From an uncultured Clostridia bacterium (GTDB lineage Bacteria; Bacillota; Clostridia; Oscillospirales; Ruminococcaceae), in assembly GCA_947584375.1 (NCBI GenBank), contig CANPWL010000018.1, positions 1 to 37,002 on the forward strand: a stretch of DNA of 37,002 bases, read 5' to 3'. The position numbers were made by a program, and so were the translations under genes. The notes under the pieces are model-generated. The model saw only the letters and a list, made by a program, of their open reading frames with translations. It searched no databases and was not told the DNA's origin. How positions within the stretch are numbered: the stretch's first letter is position 1; each line of letters begins with the position of its first letter. This document shows positions 8,336 through 16,316 of this stretch, one piece after another.

Positions 8336-8842
8336 TTACTTTCTCCGTGGTCTGCTTCTTCTATTCTCGCTTGATCTTTTAAGATCAGACATCCTCTCCT
8401 CGCTGGACGCTTTAAACTTACTCAGCATATCCTCAAAATTAGCGTCGCCGCTGGTTTTCTGTACAAACCCGTCGCTGTATACAACATTCTCATTTATTTC
8501 AGGCTTAGTAGCAGACTGCCTTTGCTTGAACTGTGACTTACCTCCCGAACGTACGTCCTGAGAAGCTCTGCCCTCATATAATTTATTATTGCCTTTGGTT
8601 TTCACACCGGATTCCGTCTGTTTAATAGACATACTTATTTTCCCGTTTTCGTTGACCTTTATAACCTTTACCTTAACATCATCACCGATTTTGAGAATAT
8701 CATTAATATCGTTTACAAATGAGTTTGAAACCTCAGAAATATGTACCAATCCGCTTGTTCCTTTATCAATCTCCACAAATGCTCCGAACTTTGTAATTCC
8801 CGTGACCTTGCCTTCGTAAATCTTGCCAATCTCGACCGCCAT
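8336..8842 (-). CDS. yabR: S1 RNA-binding domain protein, YabR type
   Basis: The first 75 residues form one S1 domain (IGKIYEGKVTGITKFGAFVE, then GLVHISEVS and KVKVIKVNENGKISMSIK). The remaining 90 residues are low-complexity, basic and end in RRSRPRRK, probably disordered RNA-binding tail. Proteins of this type (YabR, YugI/GSP13 in Bacillus) bind RNA or ribosomes; the exact role is not settled. The placement after divIC matches the Bacillus order yabP-yabQ-divIC-yabR, which supports the name. In Bacillus spoIIE follows; here a secreted Ig-like protein does. A GAGAGGA site lies ahead of the start, and 27 bases separate it from divIC. Confidence 0.88.
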   Translation of the reverse strand: MAVEIGKIYEGKVTGITKFGAFVEIDKGTSGLVHISEVSNSFVNDINDILKIGDDVKVKVIKVNENGKISMSIKQTESGVKTKGNNKLYEGRASQDVRSGGKSQFKQRQSATKPEINENVVYSDGFVQKTSGDANFEDMLSKFKASSEERMSDLKRSSENRRSRPRRK

Positions 8843-8869
8843 AAAATTTTTAATCCTCTCTAAAACGTA

Positions 8870-9199
8870 TTAGCCCAAACTTGCTACATAAAAACGGCGT
8901 TCATTTGGATAAGCGTAGCCGTATCTTTCAATAGCGATTTTTTTCATATATTCATTTTCATCCTCACCGCTCAGCAGACGGGTGTATTCGTCATTTTCCT
9001 GTCTTGCAGCGGTAATCTGCGATTTAATGTTTGCCAGCTCCCTTTGCTGTTCTTTTAATTCTGCCTGCTGAGATATAACAAGATATAATGAATATATCAA
9101 AAAAACCAAAACTGCAACAGTTGCAATTTTTGAAGCTAAAGACTTTTTTTTCTTTTGCTCTGAAAGCAATTCGTTCAATGTATCATTGCTTCCGGTCAT
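8870..9199 (-). CDS. divIC: Septum formation initiator, DivIC/FtsB family
   Basis: A 109-residue bitopic division protein that, with FtsL and DivIB, helps activate septal peptidoglycan synthesis. It has a short Lys-rich cytoplasmic part (1-23), one membrane segment (about 25-44, IATVAVLVFLIYSLYLVI), an extracellular coiled coil (46-76, rich in Glu/Gln and Lys) and the family C-terminal block YMKKIAIERYGYAYPNERRF. I chose ATG 9199 because GGGAGG lies seven bases upstream; an ATG at 9220 has no such site. It sits between yabQ and yabR, the conserved order in spore formers. Confidence 0.92.
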   Translation of the reverse strand: MTGSNDTLNELLSEQKKKKSLASKIATVAVLVFLIYSLYLVISQQAELKEQQRELANIKSQITAARQENDEYTRLLSGEDENEYMKKIAIERYGYAYPNERRFYVASLG

Positions 9200-9226
9200 A
9201 GTTATACCTCCCTTTTGCATAATTAA

Positions 9227-9709
9227 TTATTTATTTTCATTATACACTACATTTTTCTCAACTTTCAAGCCTTTTTTTCGACTTTTTATTCTTTTTTTAA
9301 AAGATATGTAAATTTGCACAATTTTATTCTTGATATTTGTGTAAAATGGAATAAAAATTTTACGTTTCAGCCATGTTTCAAATTTATCATACACTGATCT
9401 TATTCTTGTTGCAATTCCTGTTGTAAGACTTCCTATTGTCAGCAAATATATAACAAAACCTATAAACATTCCTATAAGAATAAATAATCGTATCTGACCT
9501 TTCGCCATATCTGTTGAAAACACAAAATACCAAAAGGCACAAAAAACAATAAAACAAAAGTCCTCAATAAAAATAACAGTCTTATGATGACGCTTAATAA
9601 TTCTGATAACTCGCAGAACATCATAAATCGCGCCAAAAACTAATCCTATCAAAAAAGATAACAAAAAAAGCTTGGTTTCATATTGAAGTCCGAAGATATA
9701 ATCAGGCAC
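9227..9709 (-). CDS. yabQ: Spore cortex biosynthesis membrane protein YabQ
   Basis: A 160-residue membrane protein with about four hydrophobic segments (roughly 9-33, 43-66, 72-95) and a long Lys/Arg-rich C-terminal tail. The opening LQYETKLFLLSFLIGLVFGA and the GxxYDVLRVIR motif are typical of YabQ, which in Bacillus is needed for spore cortex formation and is made in the mother cell. Its position between yabP and divIC confirms the call. No binding site stands out clearly before the ATG; yabP ends 89 bases upstream, with an AT-rich spacer that may carry its own signal. Confidence 0.9.
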   Translation of the reverse strand: MPDYIFGLQYETKLFLLSFLIGLVFGAIYDVLRVIRIIKRHHKTVIFIEDFCFIVFCAFWYFVFSTDMAKGQIRLFILIGMFIGFVIYLLTIGSLTTGIATRIRSVYDKFETWLKRKIFIPFYTNIKNKIVQIYISFKKRIKSRKKGLKVEKNVVYNENK

Positions 9710-9798
9710 ATCGCATCATCCTTTTCACTTTTTATAATTTTAAGCTGTTTTATATTAAAATATTATAACCTTATTCTATGAGAATAATATTTTTCATA

Positions 9799-10086
9799 TT
9801 ATTTAAAAATCTTCTTTATAAATCCAATGCGTTTATTTTTATCCTTATCTCCATAAATAAGCGCCCATATATCGCCCTCTATTGAAAAATCCCCTGTTTC
9901 AACATTCATTTCATTGATATGAAGATTTTTACCCTTTATCAAAAGCTCACCCAATTCGGTATAAATAAGCATCTGATTTTCATTAAAGCTGTCTACATCC
10001 GTAACACCTGACAAAAGAAGTCTTTTTCTGTTTTCTAAAATAGCATTATGATTTTTGCTTAATCCGTTTGCAGTCAATTCGTTCAT
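9799..10086 (-). CDS. yabP: Sporulation protein YabP
   Basis: A 95-residue soluble protein of the YabP/YqfC family, made in the mother cell and required with YabQ for the spore cortex in Bacillus. The sequence shows NRKRLLLSGVTDVDSFNENQ, the conserved GVxDVxSFxE pattern, followed by LLIKGKNLHINEMNVETGDF and a short C-terminal GDI-ALIYGDK block. I chose ATG 10086; a GTG at 10095 is in frame but lies inside the GGG of the likely ribosome binding site. In Bacillus yabO lies just upstream; here the neighbour is a divergent xyloglucanase. Presence of this gene implies a spore-forming lineage. Confidence 0.9.
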   Translation of the reverse strand: MNELTANGLSKNHNAILENRKRLLLSGVTDVDSFNENQMLIYTELGELLIKGKNLHINEMNVETGDFSIEGDIWALIYGDKDKNKRIGFIKKIFK

Positions 10087-10151
10087 AATAAGCACCCTTT
10101 CATTACTGATACTTTAAAAGCCAGCCTGCTACTATATATATTAAACAAAAA

Positions 10152-10194
10152 ACAATGTTATACCTTGTCGCTTATTACAAAGGAAAAACATTGT
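10152..10194. promoter_or_regulatory. Imperfect dyad overlapping the xyloglucanase promoter
   Basis: ACAATGTT (10152-10159) and AACATTGT (10187-10194) are perfect inverted arms. Inside them CCTTGT (10163-10168) faces ACAAAGG (10177-10183), so the whole 43-bp block is roughly palindromic about 10173. Its right arm covers part of the -35 element of the plus-strand promoter, as an operator would. The same block lies upstream of yabP on the other strand. Confidence 0.4.
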
Positions 10195-10219
10195 AATTTC
10201 CTTTTAGTTTTGATATAAT
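10191..10219 (+). promoter_or_regulatory. Promoter of the xyloglucanase gene
   Basis: TTGTAA (10191-10196), 17-base spacer, TATAAT (10214-10219). The start would be near 10226, giving a leader of about 58 nt with AGGAGGA before the ATG. Confidence 0.75.
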
Positions 10220-10283
10220 AAATTCATCAATATTTTATAGAATTATAAATGTATAAAACTGAAATAAGCAATAAGGAGGAATT

Positions 10284-12566
10284 ATGAAAATCTCTAAAAT
10301 AATTGCATTACTTACAGGTCTTTGCCTTACGACCGCAATGCTTGAAGGATGTTCGGATAAGAACAATAAAAAAGGAAAGGCAGACCCTGCAAAATTCTAC
10401 AACAGCCAGCCCGTCGACACAGGATATGAATGGAGCAATGTTAAAATTGTAGGCGGCGGATACATTCCTGGCATAGTTTATAATGAAACTGAAAAAGATC
10501 TTATTTATGCTAAAACAGATATTGGAGGAGCATATAAATTTAATAAGGATAAGAACAAGTGGGAATGTATCACTGACAGTTTCGGAGGAGAAGACTGGGG
10601 ATATAATTGCATTGAAAGCATAGCTACTGACCCAATAGAACCAAATCGTGTATATATGTCGTGCGGGACCTCTTATTCGGGAAATGGCTGCATTATGTAC
10701 TCATATGACTACGGAAAGAACTGGACTAAGGTAGATATGGGTACTATAACAATGGGCGGTAATGATTGGGGGAGAAATACGGGAGAACGTCTTTGCGTAG
10801 ACCCTAATGACAATAGTATTGTTTATTATGCATCCCATTCCAAAGGTTTATTTGTTTCTAAAGACTACGGTCAGAGCTGGAGTAATGTTGAATCCTTCCC
10901 ATCAAAAGGGGACTTTAGCGAAGAAGGTTACAGATACGGTATTCTTTGGGTAACTATGGATAAATCAAGTTCTAAAAAGGGCGAGGCTACAAAGACCTTC
11001 TTCTGCGGAGTTGCAAATAAAGATACCGAACAAATATACCGTACAGATGACGCAGGGGAAACATGGAAAGCTATTAACAATGAGTTTTCTGTTAACGCCG
11101 GTATCAAATATTATCCCCAGCAGGGCAGAGTATCAGACAATGGAAACCTGTATGTAACATATTCAAATATGGTTACCCAGGAAAAAAACCCCCCAAGAGG
11201 TATTGTTTGCAGATATAACATAAAAGAAGGAAAATGGACAGATATAACTCCACACATAACAGGAAACGGGTGGTGCGGTCTGTCAATATGCAACAACGAC
11301 AAATATAAAGGCGATATGATAGCCGTTACAACAATATGTCACTGGGGTTCTGAGGACAATGTCTGCGTTAGCTTTGACGGTGGCGATACGTGGAAAGGAT
11401 TTTGGAACATTGAAACTGAGGAAAAAGACTATAATCTTGATATTTCCGAGTCTCCATGGCTTGACTGGCAAGGTCAGTTAAAAATAGGCTGGTGGACATC
11501 GGGAGTTGCAATCAATCCGTTTAATCCTGATGAAATTCTATACGGAACAGGTGCAACGATATTCGGAACAGATAACGCAACAAAAATCGGACAAGAGAAA
11601 GTAAATATTTCTGTTCGGGCAATGGGTATTGAGGAAACAGCTATTTTTGATTTCTATTCTCCTAAGGACTGTGGAGAAAACACTCCCGATTTATATTCGA
11701 TCTTAGGAGATCTTTACGGCTTTAGACATGACGACGTAAATACTGCTCCTAAAGAACACTGGGGAGCTCAAAGCTTTAAAGCTGAATCTCTGGCAGTTGC
11801 GGCAAACGACCCGGATATAGTAGTGAGGACAACCGCCGACAGTGATTTTGAAAATTCTATCTGCTATTCAACAGACGGAACAAAGAGCTGGAAGTTTGTT
11901 AAAACCATTCCTGACGGAGTAAATATCAATCAAGGCGGAACAGCATATCTTTCTGCCGACGGAAAGGTTTTGTTTTGGTCACTCGGAGCCATGAGCGTCA
12001 ATACCTACTACACGACCGACTGGGGAAAAACGTGGAAGGTATGTAAAGGACTTCCCGCAAATGCAAACATAATTCCCGATCAAGTCAATCCTGACAAGAT
12101 ATTTGCCGAAAGCGGAGGAACATTATTTGTTTCAACCGATAAAGGAAAAACCTTTAAAGAGTTTTATGACATTTTGATTTCCAATTCTGATATTGTTGCA
12201 AACCCGGAAAAAGAAGGCGATCTTTGGATTGCGGCAGGTCTTGTTTTCCACATTGAGAACGCAGGTGAGGAAGGATGCGAAATGGTCGCTCCTAACAAGG
12301 ACTTCCAAAGCGTTGAATGTATAGGTCTTGGAAAAGGTGAAAAAGACGGCGATCCTGAGGCTATATATATTATAGGAGAAAATAATAACAACGGCGAAGG
12401 AGTATACCGTTCTACCGATGGGGGAAAGACGTGGAAACGTATTAATGATGACACACAAAGATGGGGAAATGTAAATAACAAAATTTCAGGAGACCCCAAA
12501 ACCTTTGGACGTGTATATATTTCAACAAACGGCAGAGGGATCATTATGGGAAATCCGGCTAAATAA
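10284..12566 (+). CDS. Lipoprotein xyloglucanase, glycoside hydrolase family 74
   Basis: GH74 enzymes cut the beta-1,4-glucan backbone of xyloglucan with inversion. The 760-residue product has a signal peptide ending in the lipobox LEGC (Cys 23), so it should be tethered outside the membrane. The fold is a pair of seven-bladed propellers, shown by many Asp-box motifs (YDYGKNW, KDYGQSW, DDAGETW, FDGGDTW, TDWGKTW, TDGGKTW). The N-terminal signature IYAKTDIGGAYKF holds Asp 79, the expected general base; the GDLYGFRHDD segment (from 475) probably holds the general acid. GYGTG-like LYGTGATIFG is also present. No dockerin or carbohydrate-binding module follows. It is monocistronic with its own promoter and terminator. 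A strong AGGAGGA site fixes the start. Confidence 0.93.
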   Translation: MKISKIIALLTGLCLTTAMLEGCSDKNNKKGKADPAKFYNSQPVDTGYEWSNVKIVGGGYIPGIVYNETEKDLIYAKTDIGGAYKFNKDKNKWECITDSFGGEDWGYNCIESIATDPIEPNRVYMSCGTSYSGNGCIMYSYDYGKNWTKVDMGTITMGGNDWGRNTGERLCVDPNDNSIVYYASHSKGLFVSKDYGQSWSNVESFPSKGDFSEEGYRYGILWVTMDKSSSKKGEATKTFFCGVANKDTEQIYRTDDAGETWKAINNEFSVNAGIKYYPQQGRVSDNGNLYVTYSNMVTQEKNPPRGIVCRYNIKEGKWTDITPHITGNGWCGLSICNNDKYKGDMIAVTTICHWGSEDNVCVSFDGGDTWKGFWNIETEEKDYNLDISESPWLDWQGQLKIGWWTSGVAINPFNPDEILYGTGATIFGTDNATKIGQEKVNISVRAMGIEETAIFDFYSPKDCGENTPDLYSILGDLYGFRHDDVNTAPKEHWGAQSFKAESLAVAANDPDIVVRTTADSDFENSICYSTDGTKSWKFVKTIPDGVNINQGGTAYLSADGKVLFWSLGAMSVNTYYTTDWGKTWKVCKGLPANANIIPDQVNPDKIFAESGGTLFVSTDKGKTFKEFYDILISNSDIVANPEKEGDLWIAAGLVFHIENAGEEGCEMVAPNKDFQSVECIGLGKGEKDGDPEAIYIIGENNNNGEGVYRSTDGGKTWKRINDDTQRWGNVNNKISGDPKTFGRVYISTNGRGIIMGNPAK

Positions 12567-12572
12567 AAACAA

Positions 12573-12605
12573 AGGCATAAAGATAATTCTTTATGCCTAT
12601 ATTTT
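12573..12605. terminator. Bidirectional terminator between xyloglucanase and radical SAM genes
   Basis: An 11-bp perfect stem, AGGCATAAAGA with TCTTTATGCCT, loop TAAT. On the plus strand it is followed by ATATTTTTT and on the minus strand by TTTGTTTTT, so it can end both converging genes. Confidence 0.88.
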
Positions 12606-12638
12606 TTCAATATTATTCAAAAGATCAGCTATTGAGTA

Positions 12639-13241
12639 TCACGCCGAATAATTTCTCACTCTCAGCTCAATGCCGAGATTTTGACAAAGCTCTCTGCATT
12701 TTTCTATTTCTTCATCTGATATAACGTCAACAACCGACAAAATCACTTTCGGAAATATCTCATTTGCTTCTATTGCAAAATTAATCATAGTTTCAAAGGC
12801 TTTATCTTTCCACTTCGGTTGAGTAATTTTATTATATTCCTCCTTGTTTGACGCATTAAGGCTTATTGATACCGTGTCAAAAAGCCCTGTCATAAGCTTG
12901 CAGGTGTTTGACTCATTAATCAAATCGGAAAGTCCGTTAGTATTTATCCTTATCGGTGTTCTTGTAACGCTTCTTATATACTTTGCCGTTTTTATCAGAA
13001 TATTCAGTTCACAGGTCGGCTCTCCGAACCCGCAGAATATAATTTCATCATAACTGTCAAGATCTTCTTTTTTTAATGCGTCAATAACCTCATCAGCAGT
13101 AGGCTGGTGCTCAAGCCAAAGACTATCCGAGCCATATGCTCCATCCCCGTTTCTTCTGATACAAAACTCACAGGCGCATGGGCATTTGTTCGTGATATTC
13201 AAATAAAGCTTGTTGTCCAAAACATAAGTAATAGTCATCAT
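12639..13241 (-). CDS. Radical SAM protein of the TatD-linked type
   Basis: A 200-residue radical SAM enzyme with the cluster motif CxxxCxxC at Cys 20, 24 and 27 (NKCPCACEFCIRRNG), the GEPTCE segment for SAM contact and INTNGL and SVSISLNASNKEEYNKI strands typical of a minimal barrel. The short length and the N-terminal LYLNITNKC resemble the family described as TatD-linked radical SAM proteins. No tatD gene is in this window. The substrate is unknown. I chose ATG 13241 because GAGGAG lies ahead of it; an upstream frame reaching 13307 has no such site and would overlap the leader. It converges on the xyloglucanase gene and is divergent from htrA. Confidence 0.85.
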   Translation of the reverse strand: MMTITYVLDNKLYLNITNKCPCACEFCIRRNGDGAYGSDSLWLEHQPTADEVIDALKKEDLDSYDEIIFCGFGEPTCELNILIKTAKYIRSVTRTPIRINTNGLSDLINESNTCKLMTGLFDTVSISLNASNKEEYNKITQPKWKDKAFETMINFAIEANEIFPKVILSVVDVISDEEIEKCRELCQNLGIELRVRNYSA

Positions 13242-13323
13242 AATTATCTGTTCTCCTCGCAGGGCTAATGCTCCCATACTAAAATAAATAGATTTAAAAC
13301 TGATCAATTAACTGTTTTTTTAT

Positions 13324-13352
13324 AGTATAACTCAAAAACAAACAACTTTCAA
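13324..13352 (-). promoter_or_regulatory. Promoter of the radical SAM gene
   Basis: On the minus strand TTGAAA (13352-13347), 17 bases, TATACT (13329-13324). The transcript would start near 13317, leaving a leader of about 75 nt. Confidence 0.7.
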
Positions 13353-13462
13353 GTATCACAAAAATTCTAAATTTTATCATATGTTTATCACAAATGACAT
13401 TATAATAAGAAATATGATAATAAAAAAATCGATCATAATATAAGTTAAAGGAGATCCTAAAA

Positions 13463-15013
13463 ATGGATGAGAATAAAATCACCGATAACGAACAATTGGA
13501 TAAGGTAACAAGTATTGATTCCATTGACCCTGTACAAAATGAAACTCAGCCAAAAACAATTGATTCTGGAAACAACTCATTAACTCAAAATAATCAACCG
13601 GAAGAAACAAATAACATCCCTGCTGAGGAATATATACCAAACGATTATAATCAAGAATATTCTTATAACGATCAGCAAAGCTACGCAAATGTAAATGAAG
13701 TTTCTTATTACCCGAAAAAGAATAAAAAGAAAAGCAAAAAATTTCTTACTGCATTAGTAGCTGTAATTTGCGTACTTGCAATAGGACTTACATCCGTTAT
13801 CGGATATGCAATGATTTCAGGAAACGGCATAAATATTTCATTGTCAGATACTGACAACAGTAAAAGCGAAACAAAATCATCTAAGGACATTAAAGCTGAT
13901 GAAAAATCAACAAGAGACACAAAAAATCTTCCTACAATAAATCAGCTTGCAACACCTTCAGACGCACTTTCAATACCTGAAATAGTTAAAAAAGTTTCCG
14001 GCTCTGTTGTTGGAATTTCAGCTTCAAACTCAGCTCAAACAGCAACAGGAACAGGCGTTATAATGAGTGATGACGGATACATTATAACAAACGCCCATGT
14101 TGTAAGCGGAGCAGATACCTTATCAGTGGTATTTACCGATGAGGATAAAACCTCTATAAGTGCAGAGCTTGTAGGTACTGACGCACAGACAGACCTTGCT
14201 GTTATTAAAATAAATAAGAAAGATTTGACCCCTGCTGAGTTTGGTAAATCCTCTGAGCTTCAGGTAGGAGAGATTGCAATAGCCATAGGAAACCCTCTTG
14301 GATTTGAGCTTGCTGGCTCTGTTACCTCAGGAATCATCTCGGCTACCGACAGAACTCTTACAATTGAGGATCAGGAGATGAATCTTATTCAGACTGATGC
14401 TTCAATAAACAGTGGTAATTCAGGCGGAGCGCTTGTCAATGCATACGGTCAGGTAGTTGGCATAACATCGGCAAAGGTCAACTCGGCTTACGGCGAGGGC
14501 TTGGGCTTTGCAATCCCTATTGATGACGCAACTCCGATAATAAACGACCTTATCAAATACGGATATATTAAGGGACGTCCTGTTCTCGGTCTGAGCGGAG
14601 AAACTATCACCGAGCTTTATTCGCAGTATTACGGTGTTCCCGAAGGCTTTATAGTAAGAAAGGTTGAACAGGGTTCTGCTGCTGAAAAAGCAGGTATTAA
14701 AATCGGAGATATAGTTATAGGCATCAATGATACAACCATTAAGTCTATTTCTGAATTCAATAAAATCAAAGCCGAGTTCAAAGCCGGAGATAAGATTACC
14801 ATTACCCTTTACAGGCAGGGCAACAAAATGAATGTTGAAGCTACTCTTGATGAGGATACTTCCGCCGCTGAAAGCAACGACAGTCAGAATACGACCGAAT
14901 CTAATCAGGACGGTTACAGTTACTTCGGCAGTGACGACGGATACAATCCGTTCGGAGCATTCGGAGGCTTTGGAAACTTCGGAAGCTATCAATCTCAAGG
15001 CGAAGCATCTTAA
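13463..15013 (+). CDS. htrA: Membrane-anchored HtrA-type serine protease with PDZ domain
   Basis: A 516-residue quality-control protease of the DegP/HtrA family acting outside the membrane. Order: a disordered acidic, Asn/Gln-rich cytoplasmic part (1-85), a Lys-rich patch, one membrane segment (about 95-117), a linker, then the trypsin-like domain with His 212 (TNAHVV), Asp 244 (TDLAVIKI) and Ser 320 (INSGNSGGALV), then a PDZ domain (about 370-462, with EGFIVRKVEQGSAAEKAGIK). The C-terminus is Gly/Phe/Tyr-rich (FGAFGGFGNFGSY), probably flexible. All catalytic residues are present. The AAGGAGA site fixes the start. I see no certain promoter; a TATAAT at 13401-13406 lacks a good -35. Confidence 0.95.
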   Translation: MDENKITDNEQLDKVTSIDSIDPVQNETQPKTIDSGNNSLTQNNQPEETNNIPAEEYIPNDYNQEYSYNDQQSYANVNEVSYYPKKNKKKSKKFLTALVAVICVLAIGLTSVIGYAMISGNGINISLSDTDNSKSETKSSKDIKADEKSTRDTKNLPTINQLATPSDALSIPEIVKKVSGSVVGISASNSAQTATGTGVIMSDDGYIITNAHVVSGADTLSVVFTDEDKTSISAELVGTDAQTDLAVIKINKKDLTPAEFGKSSELQVGEIAIAIGNPLGFELAGSVTSGIISATDRTLTIEDQEMNLIQTDASINSGNSGGALVNAYGQVVGITSAKVNSAYGEGLGFAIPIDDATPIINDLIKYGYIKGRPVLGLSGETITELYSQYYGVPEGFIVRKVEQGSAAEKAGIKIGDIVIGINDTTIKSISEFNKIKAEFKAGDKITITLYRQGNKMNVEATLDEDTSAAESNDSQNTTESNQDGYSYFGSDDGYNPFGAFGGFGNFGSYQSQGEAS

Positions 15014-15070
15014 TTAATTACGAGTACGAGATATTATATATTTTTTCATATTTCATTACTTCCTTGAAGG

Positions 15071-15107
15071 CAGCTGCTCTAAATATAAGAGCGGCTGTTT
15101 TCATTTT
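15071..15107 (+). terminator. Terminator after htrA
   Basis: A 10-bp stem, CAGCTGCTCT with AGAGCGGCTG (one G-U pair), followed by TTTTCATTTT. Confidence 0.85.
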
Positions 15108-15129
15108 AATTTCAATTATTATAAAGGTC

Positions 15130-15158
15130 TTGATATAATCGTGTTAAAATGTTATACT
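15130..15158 (+). promoter_or_regulatory. Promoter of the membrane protein gene at 15212
   Basis: TTGATA (15130-15135), 17 bases, TATACT (15153-15158); the start would be near 15165. Confidence 0.7.
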
Positions 15159-15211
15159 GTATATTAGTAGGTATTATTTCTTAAAAACATAGCAGAAAGG
15201 TGTGTGATAAA

Positions 15212-15832
15212 ATGTCACTTGAAAACAACGATATTCCTGAAAAGGAAGAAATAAACACTGATGATATAAAGTCAGAAATATCAACTAAGCCTTATGAAGA
15301 AAACAGCCTTGAACCCGCTGAAGAAGACTACGGCGAAAAGAAAAAATCTAATAGTATATCTAAAATAATTTTATATGCAATTTTTTCAATAATAATCATT
15401 CTCTGCCTAATTGTTATAGGAAGAAATTTGTTTTTTAACAAAAGCGATAAGACCGAAAGCTCAAAAATTGAGCCGCCAAAAAAAATAACTGATCTGTATG
15501 AATTAGCTGAACTCAACGACGGTTATAAGCTTATAAACCAAGATGTATCCGATACAAAAGCGGTATCGGTATATAATAATGAAAAAAATGAAATAGTTTT
15601 TAGCCAGTCGACTATAAAGGATTACAAGCCTGAATATGACACATCTGATAAAAATATTGTCAAATCGTATTTTTCAAGAGGAGACGGTCAGGACTATACA
15701 GCATATCAAATCAATGGAAAATGCTATATAGTATGGACAACTGACGAATACACCTTTGAAATTAAAACCGCAATGAAAAAAAGCGAGTCTATTCCTTTTA
15801 TATTTAAAGTGCAAAAGGCAGAAAAATCATGA
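15212..15832 (+). CDS. Single-pass membrane protein of unknown function
   Basis: A 206-residue protein with an acidic cytoplasmic N-terminus (1-42), a Lys cluster, one hydrophobic segment (about 51-73, IILYAIFSIIIILCLIVIGR) and an outer domain of about 130 residues. The outer part has alternating strands ending in GKCYIVWTTDEYTFEIKTAM, somewhat like the DUF4367 type of domain; this resemblance is weak. The ATG at 15212 was preferred to a GTG at 15200, which overlaps the GAAAGG ribosome binding site. It has its own promoter and terminator, so it is monocistronic. No function can be given. Confidence 0.75.
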   Translation: MSLENNDIPEKEEINTDDIKSEISTKPYEENSLEPAEEDYGEKKKSNSISKIILYAIFSIIIILCLIVIGRNLFFNKSDKTESSKIEPPKKITDLYELAELNDGYKLINQDVSDTKAVSVYNNEKNEIVFSQSTIKDYKPEYDTSDKNIVKSYFSRGDGQDYTAYQINGKCYIVWTTDEYTFEIKTAMKKSESIPFIFKVQKAEKS

Positions 15833-15864
15833 AAATAAAATAAAAATAAATATCTTAATTTTAT

Positions 15865-15900
15865 TCCCGTTTGGAATTATCCGAACGGGATTTTCATTTA
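15865..15900 (+). terminator. Terminator after the membrane protein gene
   Basis: A 10-bp stem, TCCCGTTTGG with CCGAACGGGA (one G-U pair), loop AATTAT, then TTTTCATTTATTTTT. Confidence 0.88.
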
Positions 15901-15921
15901 TTTTTACATATATAATAACTC

Positions 15922-15950
15922 TTGCAAAAAATTTATATTATTGGTATAAT
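15922..15950 (+). promoter_or_regulatory. Promoter of the small membrane protein and proS
   Basis: TTGCAA (15922-15927), 17 bases, TATAAT (15945-15950). No T-box features lie between it and the first start codon. Confidence 0.75.
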
Positions 15951-15999
15951 TAAAACCGAAATATCAAAATTGGAGTTTAACTCTTTTTCAGGACGGTAA

Positions 16000-16314
16000 A
16001 TGATGAACAGTACAATGATATTTACATTGGTCAAATATGCCCTAGGAGTAATAGTTATTCTGCTTTTAGTTTTTATAATTGCAGTTATTACTCCGAAGCT
16101 TGCAGCGTTTATTGATAAAAGACGAAAAAACTCTTCAAATCAATATGACAATGATGAGTATATCAATCCTAAGGATTATACAGTAATGGACCCATACGGA
16201 AAAAGCGAAAAACCGGAGGGCTTTGATCCGAATTATAAAATATATAATGAAGATATATACGGATTTAACAGAAAATCTGCTAAAACAAATTCTAATAATG
16301 ACAAGGAGAATTAA
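16000..16314 (+). CDS. Small membrane protein upstream of proS
   Basis: A 104-residue protein with one N-terminal membrane segment (about 8-33, [19 protein letters not shown]) and a polar tail rich in Asn, Asp, Tyr and Lys. The tail holds short Pro/Tyr pieces ([28 protein letters not shown]). Two ATGs stand side by side at 16000 and 16003; AGGACGG upstream fits either. Only two bases separate its stop from proS, and the proS ribosome binding site (AAGGAG) lies within its last codons, so the two are co-transcribed and probably coupled. I do not recognise the family. Confidence 0.75.
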   Translation: MMNSTMIFTLVKYALGVIVILLLVFIIAVITPKLAAFIDKRRKNSSNQYDNDEYINPKDYTVMDPYGKSEKPEGFDPNYKIYNEDIYGFNRKSAKTNSNNDKEN

Positions 16315-16316
16315 TT

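Noticed and set aside
11514-11516. Asn 411 in the INPFN motif of the GH74 protein, where relatives often have Asp, considered as loss of a catalytic residue
   Set aside because: Spacing from the general base (Asp 79) fits the catalytic acid better in the later GDLYGFRHDD segment, which is intact. I therefore do not claim an inactive enzyme.
15922-16000. T-box or other tRNA-sensing leader ahead of proS
   Set aside because: Only about 50 nt lie between promoter and first start codon, too short, and no T-box sequence is present.
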